Shown: positions 31,801 through 43,900 of the stretch, piece after piece
How positions within the stretch are numbered: position 1 is the stretch's first letter
How the letters are laid out: each line of letters starts with the position of its first letter
Source: Neocallimastix lanati (nom. inval.)
Lineage: Eukaryota > Neocallimastigomycota > Neocallimastigomycetes > Neocallimastigales > Neocallimastigaceae
Direction: 5' to 3'
Assembly (NCBI GenBank): GCA_016946835.1
Contig: JACVTC010000087.1
Coordinates: forward strand, 62,001 to 126,000
DNA length: 64,000 nt
Position numbers and translations under genes: made by a program
Notes under the pieces: generated by a model
The model's database searches: none
Told to the model about the DNA's origin: nothing
The model's input: the letters and a program-made list of their open reading frames with translations, nothing else

Positions 31801-34459
31801 CTTTATAATTGCCTGTTTCGTATTTGTGTTTACTAGGCTCTTCTTCAACGAATTCTACATCGTTAGTATAATGTATTTTATTATTTTCAATATCCATGAT
31901 AATATATGAATATTTTTTATCATCAAATCCCAAGAATACGCCCTTCTTAGCATTTGGTAAAAATTTTGATTTGTGTTGTGTATCATCCCTGTAATAACAC
32001 ACACAACCAAAGGTTTTTAAATGTTTTAACTCTACCTTTTTGTTGTAAAATACTTCATTGGGTATTAAAAATTTATTTCCTGAATGGGGAATTAAGTTAT
32101 ATATGTAGCATGCCTGTTTTATGGCGAAATTCCAAAAGTTTTCTGATAATTCTGCCCAATATAGAAGAGTTTTAGCTGAATTTCTAAGAGTTCTGTTTAT
32201 TCTTTCAGCTTTTCCATTAACTTCAGGGCAACCTGGAGGAGAATAGGTTTTTTCTATTCCATTTTCTTTACAGTATTTATTAACTGTTTTATTTTTAAAT
32301 TCCTTTCCTCCATCTGATTTAAATATTTTAATATTATATTCTTCAAATTGGTTATTTAAGTACTTGAAGAATTCCACAATTAATTCGGGGGCTTCGGCTT
32401 TAGATTTTAAAGTATATATCCATACTTTTCTTGAGAATTCATCCATGAATGTAATAAAGTATTTTTTATTATTGATAGATGAATTGTATGGACCTGAAAT
32501 GTCTGAATGTATTATTTCTAATATTTTCGTAGCTTTTGGTGTTTTTCCTCCGTGTGATTTCCTTGACATTTTAGCTACTTTACATTCTATGCATTTAGGA
32601 GTTTTTATTTGGTGTAAACTTAGATATTTGTTTATGTTTTCTAGGTAATAATGACCTAGTCTTCTATGCCAAATTTCAAGGCTTTTTTCATCAACTTCGT
32701 TTAAAGCCATAATATTTTTATCCTTTTCTTCAAAGTTTTTATTAATCTTGTAAGTATTTACTAAGAATTGATTATCATTTGTAGAATAATAAGTTCCTAT
32801 ATATACATTATTTGGACCCCATAAGTTAAATCTACCACGTGTATAATCATCAGTGTCAATAATGACTCTATATCCTATTTTGGCCAGTTCTATTCCACTA
32901 ATAAGATTTTTAGTTGCAGATTTTGAATATAATACCTTGTCTAGTCGTACATATATTCCATTAATGTAACATTCGTAAGTACCATATCCTTCGAAGCTAC
33001 ACATTGTCCCATTGGCACATCTTAACTTTATTTTGCAGTGAATAAAATTATTTAGCAAATTAAAATCATTAGTTATATGTTCTCCAGCACCAGTATCATA
33101 TAACCATTCACTAGTCTTATCATTTTCTTCATAATAATTGATGTTGTTTACATATAATTCCTCTTTTTTATTAGGAATTGTTATCTCCTTTGGAATAATA
33201 GAACTATCATTCACGTATTCAATTAATCCAGAAAATTTAACCTTATTGTTAATGTTTATTTCTTCTTGTTTTTCTATCAGTGCCCTTGCGTCTTCAAAAT
33301 CAAAATTATCGTCATAACTACTGGCACTGTCTGGATCAGAAATTTTACTTATTAAATGTAAAGACTTCTTTGGATGATCATTTAATGTGGTCTTTACTTG
33401 AAGCTTTTCTTGCCTCCCTTTATTATGATTTGACTTCGTCTTCATATTATATATGCAGTTTCTGGTAGAGTGTCCTTTAACTTCACAAATGTGACAATAT
33501 GATTTATTATTATTGTCTTTGTTACTATTATCTTTATTATTATTGTTATATTGGTTACCATTTTGCTTTCCTCTTTTCTTAGAGTTAGAGCTTTTGTTAT
33601 TATGGTTGTTGTGTTCACTTTTCTTTGAGGAATTACTAGTTCTTCTTCCTCTACTGATAAAATCTAGATCCATTGGATCATCTTTTTCAATGGTTTTGTT
33701 ATCTTCCCAATTTTCTAGGTAAGATTTTGCATAAATAAAACTTTTGAGATTATTAATATATACATTAGGGTCACTATTCAAATTAATTTGAATGATATTT
33801 TTATAATCATCCGGTAGTACGTTATAGAGATATTTTAATTTTTCCTTATCAGTGATCTCCACATGTTGTTCTTCCATATCATCGAAAGTTTCTTTCATAA
33901 GTTCTAGCTTTTCGATGATTTGATTTCTATCTCTGGCTTTAATACTTCTTAACCTTTTAAGCCAGTATTCCATATCAGCATTTGAATTTCCATATTTTGA
34001 TTTGAGTCTTTCCATTATACGGAAACCATTATTAAGTCTGCTGATTTCTCTTAAGACAGAATCATCAACATTCTTACTGATCGTGAGTATCATGTCAGCA
34101 TCGATCCTTTCTGCTTCCTCAACTAATCTGATATGATTAAGAGGATTACCAAAAAAGTTAGTTAGCTGAGTATTGATATCAACATTATTGTTTCGATTAA
34201 CCTCAGCATTGTTTCGAATAGGTGCGGCAGGAGCTTGCGGTAACATTTTGGTAATTAATTTAGTAATTACCTTGTTGATAACATCGTTGACATTGGGGTT
34301 GTAATCAAAACCTACATCATTAAGTTTTCCAACGACGTCGACTTCCATGAATTCCTTAATACCTTGACGTTTAGCGGCATTGTCAATAAGGAATTTCCAC
34401 TCATTAAAGTTGGATTTTCCATGAAGGCGTTGGTCCTTAGCTAAGTTAAAGTCTTGCAT
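28838..34459 (-). CDS. Copia-1 Gag-Pol polyprotein
   Basis: 1873 aa in one frame, in copia order: protease, integrase, RT, RNase H. Gag 1-320 ends in a CX2CX4HX4C knuckle (C322, C325, H330, C335). Protease D455-T-G. GAG-pre-integrase HHCC (H598, H603, C623, C626). Integrase DDE at D653, D716 and E752. An unusually long Asn/Lys-rich linker, roughly 905-1380, is dominated by N-rich low complexity. RT has WVFNTKRDS, KARLVARGFKQ, KALYGLKQSGRQW and catalytic YVDD. RNase H has DSDFAGC, STAEAEYIS and KHISVRYHFNRD. The sequence ends IQKFTNNIFI. All key residues are present and there is no stop or shift. The ATG at 34459 opens Gag 75 bp inside the 5' LTR. No frameshift separates Gag from Pol, so levels are probably set by processing. 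Confidence 0.95.
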   Translation of the reverse strand: MQDFNLAKDQRLHGKSNFNEWKFLIDNAAKRQGIKEFMEVDVVGKLNDVGFDYNPNVNDVINKVITKLITKMLPQAPAAPIRNNAEVNRNNNVDINTQLTNFFGNPLNHIRLVEEAERIDADMILTISKNVDDSVLREISRLNNGFRIMERLKSKYGNSNADMEYWLKRLRSIKARDRNQIIEKLELMKETFDDMEEQHVEITDKEKLKYLYNVLPDDYKNIIQINLNSDPNVYINNLKSFIYAKSYLENWEDNKTIEKDDPMDLDFISRGRRTSNSSKKSEHNNHNNKSSNSKKRGKQNGNQYNNNNKDNSNKDNNNKSYCHICEVKGHSTRNCIYNMKTKSNHNKGRQEKLQVKTTLNDHPKKSLHLISKISDPDSASSYDDNFDFEDARALIEKQEEININNKVKFSGLIEYVNDSSIIPKEITIPNKKEELYVNNINYYEENDKTSEWLYDTGAGEHITNDFNLLNNFIHCKIKLRCANGTMCSFEGYGTYECYINGIYVRLDKVLYSKSATKNLISGIELAKIGYRVIIDTDDYTRGRFNLWGPNNVYIGTYYSTNDNQFLVNTYKINKNFEEKDKNIMALNEVDEKSLEIWHRRLGHYYLENINKYLSLHQIKTPKCIECKVAKMSRKSHGGKTPKATKILEIIHSDISGPYNSSINNKKYFITFMDEFSRKVWIYTLKSKAEAPELIVEFFKYLNNQFEEYNIKIFKSDGGKEFKNKTVNKYCKENGIEKTYSPPGCPEVNGKAERINRTLRNSAKTLLYWAELSENFWNFAIKQACYIYNLIPHSGNKFLIPNEVFYNKKVELKHLKTFGCVCYYRDDTQHKSKFLPNAKKGVFLGFDDKKYSYIIMDIENNKIHYTNDVEFVEEEPSKHKYETGNYKDSYFSFMKDNNRKDMNPEDNIINEDNNINEDNNMNNENNFNGRNILNEENSLNENINNERTTNTEHKSNYIKNKHVNNISLNEENQEFDNKDINQKNNHNLNKDVEINSKINPEIKNKNNCEFKLKFNFNNVDKNNSENNYLNEINRNLEIINKNYNKKFRNNTKNTNFNSNIIEKYKPEDPAYAASTSSRNKGKEKITEFENFDKNKIFLNNEKSSQNLQNFTINNNNMKKNFNNKNFSKNDEKIQENLLAEAKSHSYHIKKFSNNSIISNNTNESHITYDNNNDSHKSINNSNKSMNIKNFPKNDQNFINKNFLSKNNKLIQQNSKSSDSMKKNYNFSTPTIDINNIPSDNKNTVMENLKNITLPYNFNQNLPLITDSSTNQISQKTDEISLTNNNEINNKFNNNNIVNKENYAHKSLIDASSVIDFNNDEIMDDIVANTEYGNIHKRPLSPKYKETAPTNISSRRKLDQINDIIIASIFCHIPNTYEEAINSEDKNNWIEAINDELNNLYSNNIMTFVKNVPKNKNIITTKWVFNTKRDSNNNIYKYKARLVARGFKQKWGIDYELTYSPTLNIDGLKLIFAISAALKWNIFQLDIKAAYLNAPLDKDIYTTIPKGDTRFGRGYWKLNKALYGLKQSGRQWYNTIRKFLIKNEFIQIKSEQCIFKCTKNNITKCIIGLYVDDMVIAGENEYIKQIINKIKSKFKISKCDPIEYILGIEVKKENNSYIISQKNFINNMLYKFNIDNTKKRKTPCTGDNKISENNKPFDKTIYKSAIGSLIYLSKCTRPDIAFAVNKASRKCENPTISDWNKIINILKYINSTKEFKIEYNGKGELVAYTDSDFAGCLEDRKSTSGGIILMGTSPICWLSKKQTSVATSTAEAEYISTSENIKKILWIRNIIKEILNKWITVKIYTDNQASKKIMENGEINTKLKHISVRYHFNRDNIAKKKVKLEYIDTENMLADILTKDSNGPKIQKFTNNIFI

Positions 34460-34520
34460 GATTTCGAAGCGGTGAAGCGTATTAATTAAGTACTTTTAAT
34501 AATAAATGATATGAGTCAAC

Positions 34521-34534
34521 TGAGACTCTTAATC
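34521..34534 (-). promoter_or_regulatory. Primer-binding site of Copia-1, candidate tRNA-Lys(CUU) half-tRNA
   Basis: The plus strand directly left of the 5' LTR reads TGAGACTCTTAATC. That matches the anticodon arm (positions 27-40) of tRNA-Lys(CUU) as I remember it from other eukaryotes. The element RNA is therefore complementary to an internal tRNA segment ending near position 40, the arrangement known from Drosophila copia, which uses a tRNA half. The fungal tRNA sequence itself is not in the window. Confidence 0.5.
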
Positions 34535-34854
34535 TGTTAGCTTTATTAAATTTAGATCTATAATAATATTCCTTATGGAATATGGTATACAAGGGAAATA
34601 AGTGTATGATCTATCTTTCGGCTTTAAATAAGTAATAAAGTCACATGTTACAACATGCGTTTTCCATAACATAAAATAAATTAAAAATTAATTAAATAAA
34701 TATTAAAAGATAATTAACATAGATTTATACAAGACGATAGATCATAATACATTTAAGTAATCATTAAATATAAATAAATAAATACACGTAAATATAAATA
34801 AATACTATAAATAAATAAATTAAATATATAGTTAAATTATGAGTGCAGTCAACA
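34535..34854 (-). mobile_element. 5' LTR of Copia-1
   Basis: 320 bp, two visible differences from 28498-28817 (around 34620 and 34789). Confidence 0.9.
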
Positions 34855-35352
<498 letters not shown>

Positions 35353-35430
<78 letters not shown>

Positions 35431-35489
35431 ATTATTATTATTATTATAATTATTATTATTATTATTATAATTATATTATTATTATTATA

Positions 35490-35531
<42 letters not shown>
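35353..35531. repeat. (ATT)n tract 3 with ATA interruptions
   Basis: ATT units broken by TATAATTATT steps near 35428-35490. Confidence 0.9.
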
Positions 35532-36389
35532 TTATTAATTTTTTATATATTTCAACATTAATTAAAGTTTTAAGATATAGGATTATTTAAACAAAATTCT
35601 ATTTCATAAACACTTTCAGAACCTGCTAATTTTAATATTACTTTGATTAATAATATGACGAAGACTTATTGAATAAATTATAAAATAAAATAGTAATAGT
35701 AATAGTAATAGTAATAGTAATAATAATAATAATAGTAATAATAATAGTAATAATAATAGTAATAATAATAATAATAAAATAATAAAACAAACAAACAAAC
35801 AAAAAATAAATATATATATATATATATAATCATTTATAACTGTTAATTAAAAATTATACTTTTTCATACTTTTTAATTATTATATATAATTCATTAGATT
35901 CTTAATTATTTTTCGGATATATTATTTTTTTTGATATAATACTAAATAATTACTATATTGAAAAAATTGATATTTATTTCTTCTATTATTTAATTATTTT
36001 ATTTAAAAATAGCTATAACTTTATGTAAGGATAAAGCAGAAATAAATAATAAACTTTCAAATTTAACGGTAGTATCATTACTATTAGTAGTATTTATATT
36101 AGTATTATAAGTTGAATTAGTATTAATAATCATATTATCATTAGAATTAATATTAGTATTAGTGTTGAATGTGGAATTAACATTGATTTATTTTATTTTG
36201 TTTTATTTTATTATCAATTTGTACTTCATATTTATATTTCAACTATTTATTATATTTTATTTTATTTTATTCTTTTTTTTTAACCTATAAATTTATGGTT
36301 CATTATTACTATCTCAATACTTTTTTTCAATATTAAAATTTTTTAAATAATAAATAATATAAAATAAAAATAATATAAAAATAAATAAT
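35532..36389. other. AT-rich stretch with (TAATAG)n
   Basis: Contains (TAATAG)n/(TAATAA)n at about 35692-35778, short TTAGTATTA repeats near 36080-36165, and T-rich DNA. No gene. Confidence 0.5.
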
Positions 36390-39137
36390 TATTCTTTATA
36401 TATTTTAAAGTTTCATATATAGAACATTTATTAAATAGATTAATTTTATATTAAATAAATCAATAACATTTATCAAAAAAAAAAAAAAAAAATAAAATAA
36501 AAAAGTATCAAAAAATATTTAATAAATTTTTAATATTACAGTAACTAAATATATTATATTTACATATTATTTTCAAATATTTTAATATCAAGTAATTATT
36601 CTACCATTAAATAATAATTCTTAATCTAATGAAAAAAAGTTATTATAATAAAAACATACCTCAAATAATTATTAACTTAGAAATTATAAATATTTATTTT
36701 ACTAGTTAATGCGTTTATTTAATAATATTTTTTCCATAATAATAAGTGTTTATTGATTTGTATTTTTAAAAGATTAGGAGTCTCGTTCTCATCCAAATGA
36801 ATTAAAACAAAGATGTCGGCTATATAATTTAAGCTGAAAGTAAAACCCAAGATGTAAGCTACGTAGTATAAACTTAGAACAACTTAAAATATCAGCTATA
36901 CAAATTAAATTAATAATATAATTTAAAATATTAACTAAAATATCCTAAATTAAAAATAATAATAAACAATAGTCAATCTCCTGAAAAAATATTTAAAATA
37001 TATTAAAAATATGCTTGATGAACTAGAAATTATAGATTCAGTTTTTTCCGACAATACAAAAATCGGAATTCTTAATCTTGCTTTACAAGAATATTTAAGG
37101 TGGATCAATGTTTTCCCATTCAACAATAACTGGAAAGTGTGTTGTGATTACGATAAAAGGATAATTCTGGATATTACGTTCTCTCATCTTGAAGTAAAAA
37201 AGGTTCATGAAAAGGAAAAAATTTGAAAGTATTTTTCATCTGAGAACATGTCCCTCAAAAAAAGAATAAAGATAAAAAAATAAGAAGATACTTTAAAAAT
37301 ATAATGGAAAGTGTTTTCTTTGTGGAAAATGTGGTCACTTTATAAAGGATTGTTTAAAAATTAAAGAAACAACTTTAATAAACAAATAAAAAAGCAATAA
37401 ATTAATAAAGACAAAAAAGGATTAGATAAAAATATAAAAAAGAAAAAAAGTCAAGCTCCTGAAAATAATTAAAATAAATTAAAAATATACAAAAAAATAA
37501 TTATTAATACATTTATTCAATATATATATGTAATGATAACAAATATAAAAATAATTGCCAAGAAGATTTCTCAAAAGGATTATTTTTTCAGACAATGCTT
37601 TAGAAATCAATAGCATTGAAACTAATAATAATAATAATAACTATAATGAAATTAAAGGAATCAGTAATAATAATTTTACAGTTTGGATTCTTGCTTATTG
37701 TCCTTCAATAAACCCCACAATCAATATTAATTTACTTAGCTAATTCAAAAAATATAAAACAAAAATATTATTTGTAAATGGAAAGAAAATTTTATCAAAC
37801 TATTACAGTGACTTTACAGGATTCATTAATAATAATAGTTATAGATTTACAATTAAAAATGTTTACTATTCAAAATATATTAAGAAATATTTAATCTCCA
37901 ATAATCATTTAATATCACATAACCAAAGTTATCTTCACTAATTACAATAACTCACTACAAACAATAATTTATGACAATAAAAGCAACAGAATATATATAT
38001 CAATATCTGACAATATGAACACTTTTAAAATATTTACATCTAAACAAAAAATCTATTTTAATAAATATAAAATACATAGCATTACATAATCAACCATAGT
38101 TGTTTAAATAAAAATTAATTAATAGACCTTTGACATTAATTTTGATATCTTAAAATTCAAAAATAAATTAAATAATACAAATCCACAAATTAAATGTGCA
38201 ATATGAATAAATTCAAATTTTAAGGAAAAAACCTTATAAATCTACAACAAACAAAAATATATCAAATTTTAGACCTTATTCACAAAGATCTAGTTGAACC
38301 AGTCATTAATACTATTAATAACAATAAATATTTTCTTACAATTTATAGATAATCTTTTAAGATATGGCTGGGCTGATATATTTAATAATGAAATAAATTT
38401 ATTATTAGGCATAATGAAATGCATAGTACTACTAATACTACAGTGAAAGCCTTCCGCTCTGACAATAGGAAAAGAATTCCAAAATAAACGCTTTCAGACC
38501 TTCTCTGAAGAAATTGGAATCAAACATCAATTTATGACCCCTTATAATCCATTCCAAAATGGAAGAGCCGAAAGGTTCAATGGTACACTTATATTTCTTC
38601 TGCTATAGCACTTCCTAATAAATCCAAACTTAGTCATGACTTCTTGGAATATAAAGTCAGCACTGTAAACGTCATCCACAACTAACTTTCCCACCAATGA
38701 AACCAAAATAAAAATCCCTTATGAAATATTTTACAATAAACCAAACCTGTGAATTAAAGTATCTTTCGAGTTTTTAGCTGTAGAATATATTTCTTTGTTC
38801 CGAAGTAATTTCAATCAAAATTTGACAATAATTCACATCTGGGAATTATTCTCAGTTATACTAACAATACTAATGGTTACAGGGTTTTTGATATTATCAA
38901 TAATAAAATTTTCTTAACTCGTACAGTAGAATTCATGAAAAATGAACCAGGAAACTCCTTTTTTTCCATAAATATTATTCCAATTAACAAATCTGGGGGA
39001 GAGTAATAATGTTAAACAATTAAATCAGCGCAATTTCAACAACAAAATCAATAATATGAGAAATAAAATAAATGAAAGTATTTTTGAAAGAAATATAGAT
39101 ACAAAAAAATTAAACAAAATACAAATAATAATAGCAA

Positions 39138-39181
<44 letters not shown>

Positions 39182-39240
39182 CCTAATGATAAAAGCAATG
39201 ATATCAGCTTTAATAATAATGCTACTATCATTAATAAATA
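36390..39240 (+). pseudogene. Ty1/copia relic A: Gag to integrase
   Basis: A decayed element parallel to 48240-50750 along most of its length. The Gag frame at 37011-37226 (MLDELEIIDSVFSDN) is followed in another frame by a CX2CX4HX4C zinc knuckle (CFLCGKCGHFIKDC, near 37317-37360), a degenerate protease start (VWILAYCPSIN, near 37683, with the catalytic DSG lost), and integrase pieces (DLIHKDLVEP near 38275; HQFMTPYNPFQNGRAERFNGTL near 38530-38590). The GPY-like end and SGGE precede a stop near 39004. RT and RNase H are missing. Many frameshifts and stops; not functional. Confidence 0.75.
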
Positions 39241-39283
39241 ATAATTTTTTTTTTACAGCCTCAATTATTGCGAACTTTAATCT

Positions 39284-39330
<47 letters not shown>

Positions 39331-39478
39331 TTAATTGCATAAAATATTTTTTATTTTAATAAAAAAAAAATAGAATTAATAAAAAAATAAAAATTATTTG
39401 TCCAATTAAAATATAAAAATAGTTAAAATAGTAACATGAAATAAAAAGTAATATTTAAAATAAAGTGTATAAATAAAT

Positions 39479-39754
39479 TCAGAAAATGTTCCAACGAACC
39501 TCACTTCCAGAATTAAGGTTTGAATTGACTATCTGAAAGAAATTATGATCTTCTCCTTCAGAGGCATTGGCCCTGCTAGCCTCTCTTACTGCATTTTCAG
39601 CGTTGACGCTCAAAGTTAGTTTGCACTTATACCTTTGGAATAGCAACTGTTGTCGAGTACTAGCTCTAGGAATAATTTCTGTAAAGAGAGCCGCAGATCT
39701 TACCAAGAATGGCATTTTAGAATAATCACTAGAAATGATTTGGTTCTTAAACAA
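39479..39754 (-). pseudogene. Unrecognised coding fragment
   Basis: An open frame of about 90 aa with mixed, non-repetitive composition and clearly higher GC than its flanks, so it looks like real coding DNA. It has no start context and stops after VRWNIF. I do not recognise the family; an Ala/Arg-rich helix (NAENAVREASRANASEGED) is the main feature. It lies between a copia relic and a partial gene copy, which suggests a transposon or gene fragment. Confidence 0.35.
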
Positions 39755-39839
39755 AACATCCCATTCCTTTTTATAATTTAAATCAATAATGTCTACATCT
39801 CTTCCACCAAGAAGGAATTTATATAGAAATAGAAATTAT

Positions 39840-40470
39840 ATTATCTGCATCTGGAGAATACTTTGTTATTTTTATTATAAGTATGTCTTTCTTTCCAATT
39901 AATTTTAAAATTTTTCAAGACATTCAATTATATTTTACGGAACATATTTTGATGTGGCTAAAAATTGATCCAATTAATAAATTCAAAATTCATATTAGGA
40001 ACTATTGTGAAATTTTTCAAGATATGTGGGATAATAACTTTTAATTAATGAAAGAAAGGAATTTTACCATTCCCATACATCTTCATTAATATTATCTTGA
40101 AGTATAGTAACATTTTTATAATTATCAATAAAACTTACACAATCCTCAATATTTTCATTATCAATATTTTCATGATCAATATTTTCATCATTTTTCAATA
40201 GATATTTTTCAATATTAATTAATTCATCATATGAAGGAACTACATTATTATATATATCTCAGAAATAAAATCATAAATTTTTTATTTTTTTTGTTTTTAT
40301 AATTCATAGTTTGGAATTTCTAATTCAGAAATTTTCCTATATTGACTTCTGTTCCATATAATAGGGAATGAAAATAATATTTCTCTCATTAGTTTATATT
40401 TATTTACATTATAATCACTATAACAATTATAAAATCTAAAAGTATGGTTAAATATTACTTAAATATTAAA
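39840..40470 (-). pseudogene. Truncated duplicate of the sacsin-like gene
   Basis: Matches 42775-43290 of the neighbouring gene in the same orientation at high identity (shared stretches around IPNMN...FIKSYYP, EDVWEWLDSFLS-like, and the NIEKYLW region). It is interrupted by stops, indels and a small insert near 40180. Only this middle segment is present; neither the ATPase nor the C-terminus is. A decayed local duplication. Confidence 0.8.
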
Positions 40471-40931
40471 ATTAATATTATTTTTATGATAAATTATTTT
40501 AGTCAATTATATTATACGATATTTAATTAAATGGTTATAAATAATAGTAATAAAAAGGAAAAAAATAAAAAATTATAAAATATATTATTCCGCTAAACAT
40601 TTTTTTTTTAAATAATTTTTCAAAAGACTTATAGATGGATAAATATATTCTATTTTTATATTGAATTTATTATTTTATTTTATTGATATTTGGTCGTTTA
40701 TTATACATCTCATATTTATTTTATTTTTATTTTTTATTTTTATTATATATTTATAAAAAATTAAATAATATTGAATTTATTTATGAAAATATACATTAAT
40801 TCTTTTATTGTGTTTTTGTACTAATTAATTAATTTAAATTATTATTATTATTATTTTTTTTTTTTTGTAAAAAAAAATTGATATTAAAAATTTTATATTG
40901 ATCATATAAAATTTTAACAAATTTAAATTAA
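40471..40931. other. AT-rich gap downstream of the sacsin-like gene
   Basis: No gene; T- and A-runs. Would hold the 3' end signals of the minus-strand gene, but no motif is distinctive. Confidence 0.4.
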
Positions 40932-43900
40932 TTAAATTGTAACTTTAATGAAAAATTCATAACCAAAAGTTTCTATTTTAATGTTACTTTTATTCAATAT
41001 AACATTATTAAATTCATTTGAATTATCAAGTATTTTATAGATAATATTATAGATTTCATCTATCATTTTGGAATTGGGTCCAGAATAATAGTATTCATTG
41101 TTAGAATAGGATATTCTGTTATTATATTTTTTAAAAAATCGAGAAATTCTTTCACTATTTGGACCACTACCAATCACAATGGATTGAGATGAGTCTTTAT
41201 GAATTATCTTTAAAAATTGTTTTCGTTTAATTGTTTTTAAAAATTGCTTTATTTCATTTGAGTTCTTTAGTAATTCCTTTATTTCATCATCATCATATGT
41301 ATTTCCAATATTAACTAAAGTTTCACGAGCAGATTCGTCAATAACTACATCTATTATAATATTATTTTTAAGTAAATATGAATAGGGAAATAATTTTTTT
41401 ATTTCAATTTCTTCCATTGTTTTAAAATATTTTTCAAGTAATATATAGGCAGCTTTTTTAAAATTTTTATCTTTATATGTATCTTTATTTTTATGTTTTT
41501 TTTCTATGAGTTCATCTATTTTTTTACATATATCCTCATATGATATACTTCTCGAACATGGTCTTCCTATACTTTTGTGAACAAGACCAGCTCTAACGTC
41601 ATATCCAAGATATTTTGCAATATCTTTTAATTCTTTAGGAATTAATTTTATATTATTATTATTATTATTATCTGATTCTGAGTCTTCATAGAGTGTATCT
41701 GAATATGAAAGATAAGAGTCAGAAAAGATATCTGAATCGAATTTATCAAAAGGAATATTATCCATTCCTTCATTCATAAGTTTCGCAATTTCACAGAATT
41801 CACTATATTGATTAGGAACAATTTTTCCTTTAATTGGGAAATTATTAATAAAGATTTTTAAATATTTTAATATTTCATTCTCACTTTTTCCTAAATTTAT
41901 AGCTAATGAATTAACATCATCATTTTTTTCAATAATATTTCTAATTATTTCATATATGTATTTATTTGAATAATCCCATATATCATGATATTTATTATCA
42001 ATGACGCAATATTCGTCTTCTGAAAATTTATGTTTAATAAACACTTGATATAAATTGAAAAGTTTTCTTTGTAAAGTATGTGAATCATTATGAACTATTC
42101 TAATGAGATATTTAGCAGCTTCTATTTTAGAATTTCTCGGTACATATTTTGAATATGTTCTACTATATCTATTATATTTCATTTCTTCATCCATTAAGAA
42201 ATACTTTTTTAATGTAGATCTATAATCAGTTATTTCTCGTGTTGTAATAATATTTTTCAAGTTTCTAGTCTCTATTTCCTTATTGATTAAATTTTCTCTA
42301 ATATCTTCTCCAAAACAGTTTTTTAAACAATCTTTAAGTATTTCAGGAATTTCTATATCTTCATATAAATCATTGATACTGCATAATTTGTTATTTTGAT
42401 TTGGAATGAAAGAATATTCATTAATTTCAAAATTTTGAAAGTATTGTGAAAAGCATTTCAAAACCTTGTTTATAAATTCTACTGAAATTTTATCATCTAT
42501 TTTTTTGGATTCTTGAATTTCTAATAGAAGTTTATCAAATACCATTTCATCAATTCCATTCCATAAATCTTCAGGGAATTTAGATCCATCTTTCTCCCCT
42601 GATAAATAATTTTCCCATATAACTGAGCAAAGTTCATAAATATTTTTACGTTTTTGAATAAATTTTGTATCTTCACAATCATATGGTATATATTGAATAA
42701 GAGTTAATACTTTTTCTTCTGACCACTCACTTAAAGTATCACGAATTTCAGACACAGCAATAGAAATTTTATGATCTGTACCTGGAGAATATTTTTTTAT
42801 TTTTTTATGAATATGTCTTTCTTTCCAATTAATATCTAATTTTTCAAGACATTCGATTATATTTTTTGGAACGTATTTTGATGTAGCTAAAAATTGGTTT
42901 AACTTTACAAAATCTTTATTCATATTAGGAATTATTGCGTACCTTTCAAGATATGTAGGATAATAACTCTTAATAAATGAAAGAAAAGAATCTAACCATT
43001 CCCATACATCTTCATTAATATTATCTTGAAGTGTTGTAATATTTTCATAATCATCTATGGAAATTACACAATCCTCAATATCAACAAAATCAATATTTTC
43101 ATCATCACTCCATAGATATTTTTCAATATTAATTGATTCATCATAGGAAGGAACTTCATTATTATAAATCTCAGAAATAAAATCATAAATTTGTTTTCTT
43201 TCGTTTGTCATATCATAGTTTGGAATTTTTAATTCAGAAATCTTCTTATATTGACTTCCGTTCCATATAATAGGGAATGAAATTAATATTTCTCTCATTG
43301 GTTTTATAAAATATTCTTTATACCATACCCTATCGAAAAATCTTGTGACATGAGGAACAGAACGAAGGCCTCTTGCTGCCATATATCTTTTCCCAATATT
43401 AAAATCACAAATAAATCCTAAAAGATTTTTATATAAATTATGGGATTTATTAAGAATCATTCTATTAATTCCTGGATCCGATATCTTTCCAGTCTTTTCA
43501 TCTATATCATTACCAGCAAGGAAAATAGATTGTCTTTCAGAATCAGGCTCAAAATCTTGACTATTTATAATAAATGGAAATTCATGAACTTCTGATCCAA
43601 CCAACGGAAGTGAACAAAATAAACCAGGTGATGAAGTATTAATATAAATATCATTATTGCTATCTAATTCAATAGCACAACAAATTCTTATATTTCTTCT
43701 TTTATTAAATCTTATGGTCAACCACTCATTGTATTCTTCAATTTTGCTATATAAAAATATTTTATTAAATTTTCTATTATTGTCATTAACAATAAAAGTA
43801 ATTTTTTGACATTTGTATTCTGGGTAATCCTTTATACCACTGCGTTCAATTGTAAGAATCTTTCCATTGTCATTGAGTTTAATACTATTAATCTCCGGAC

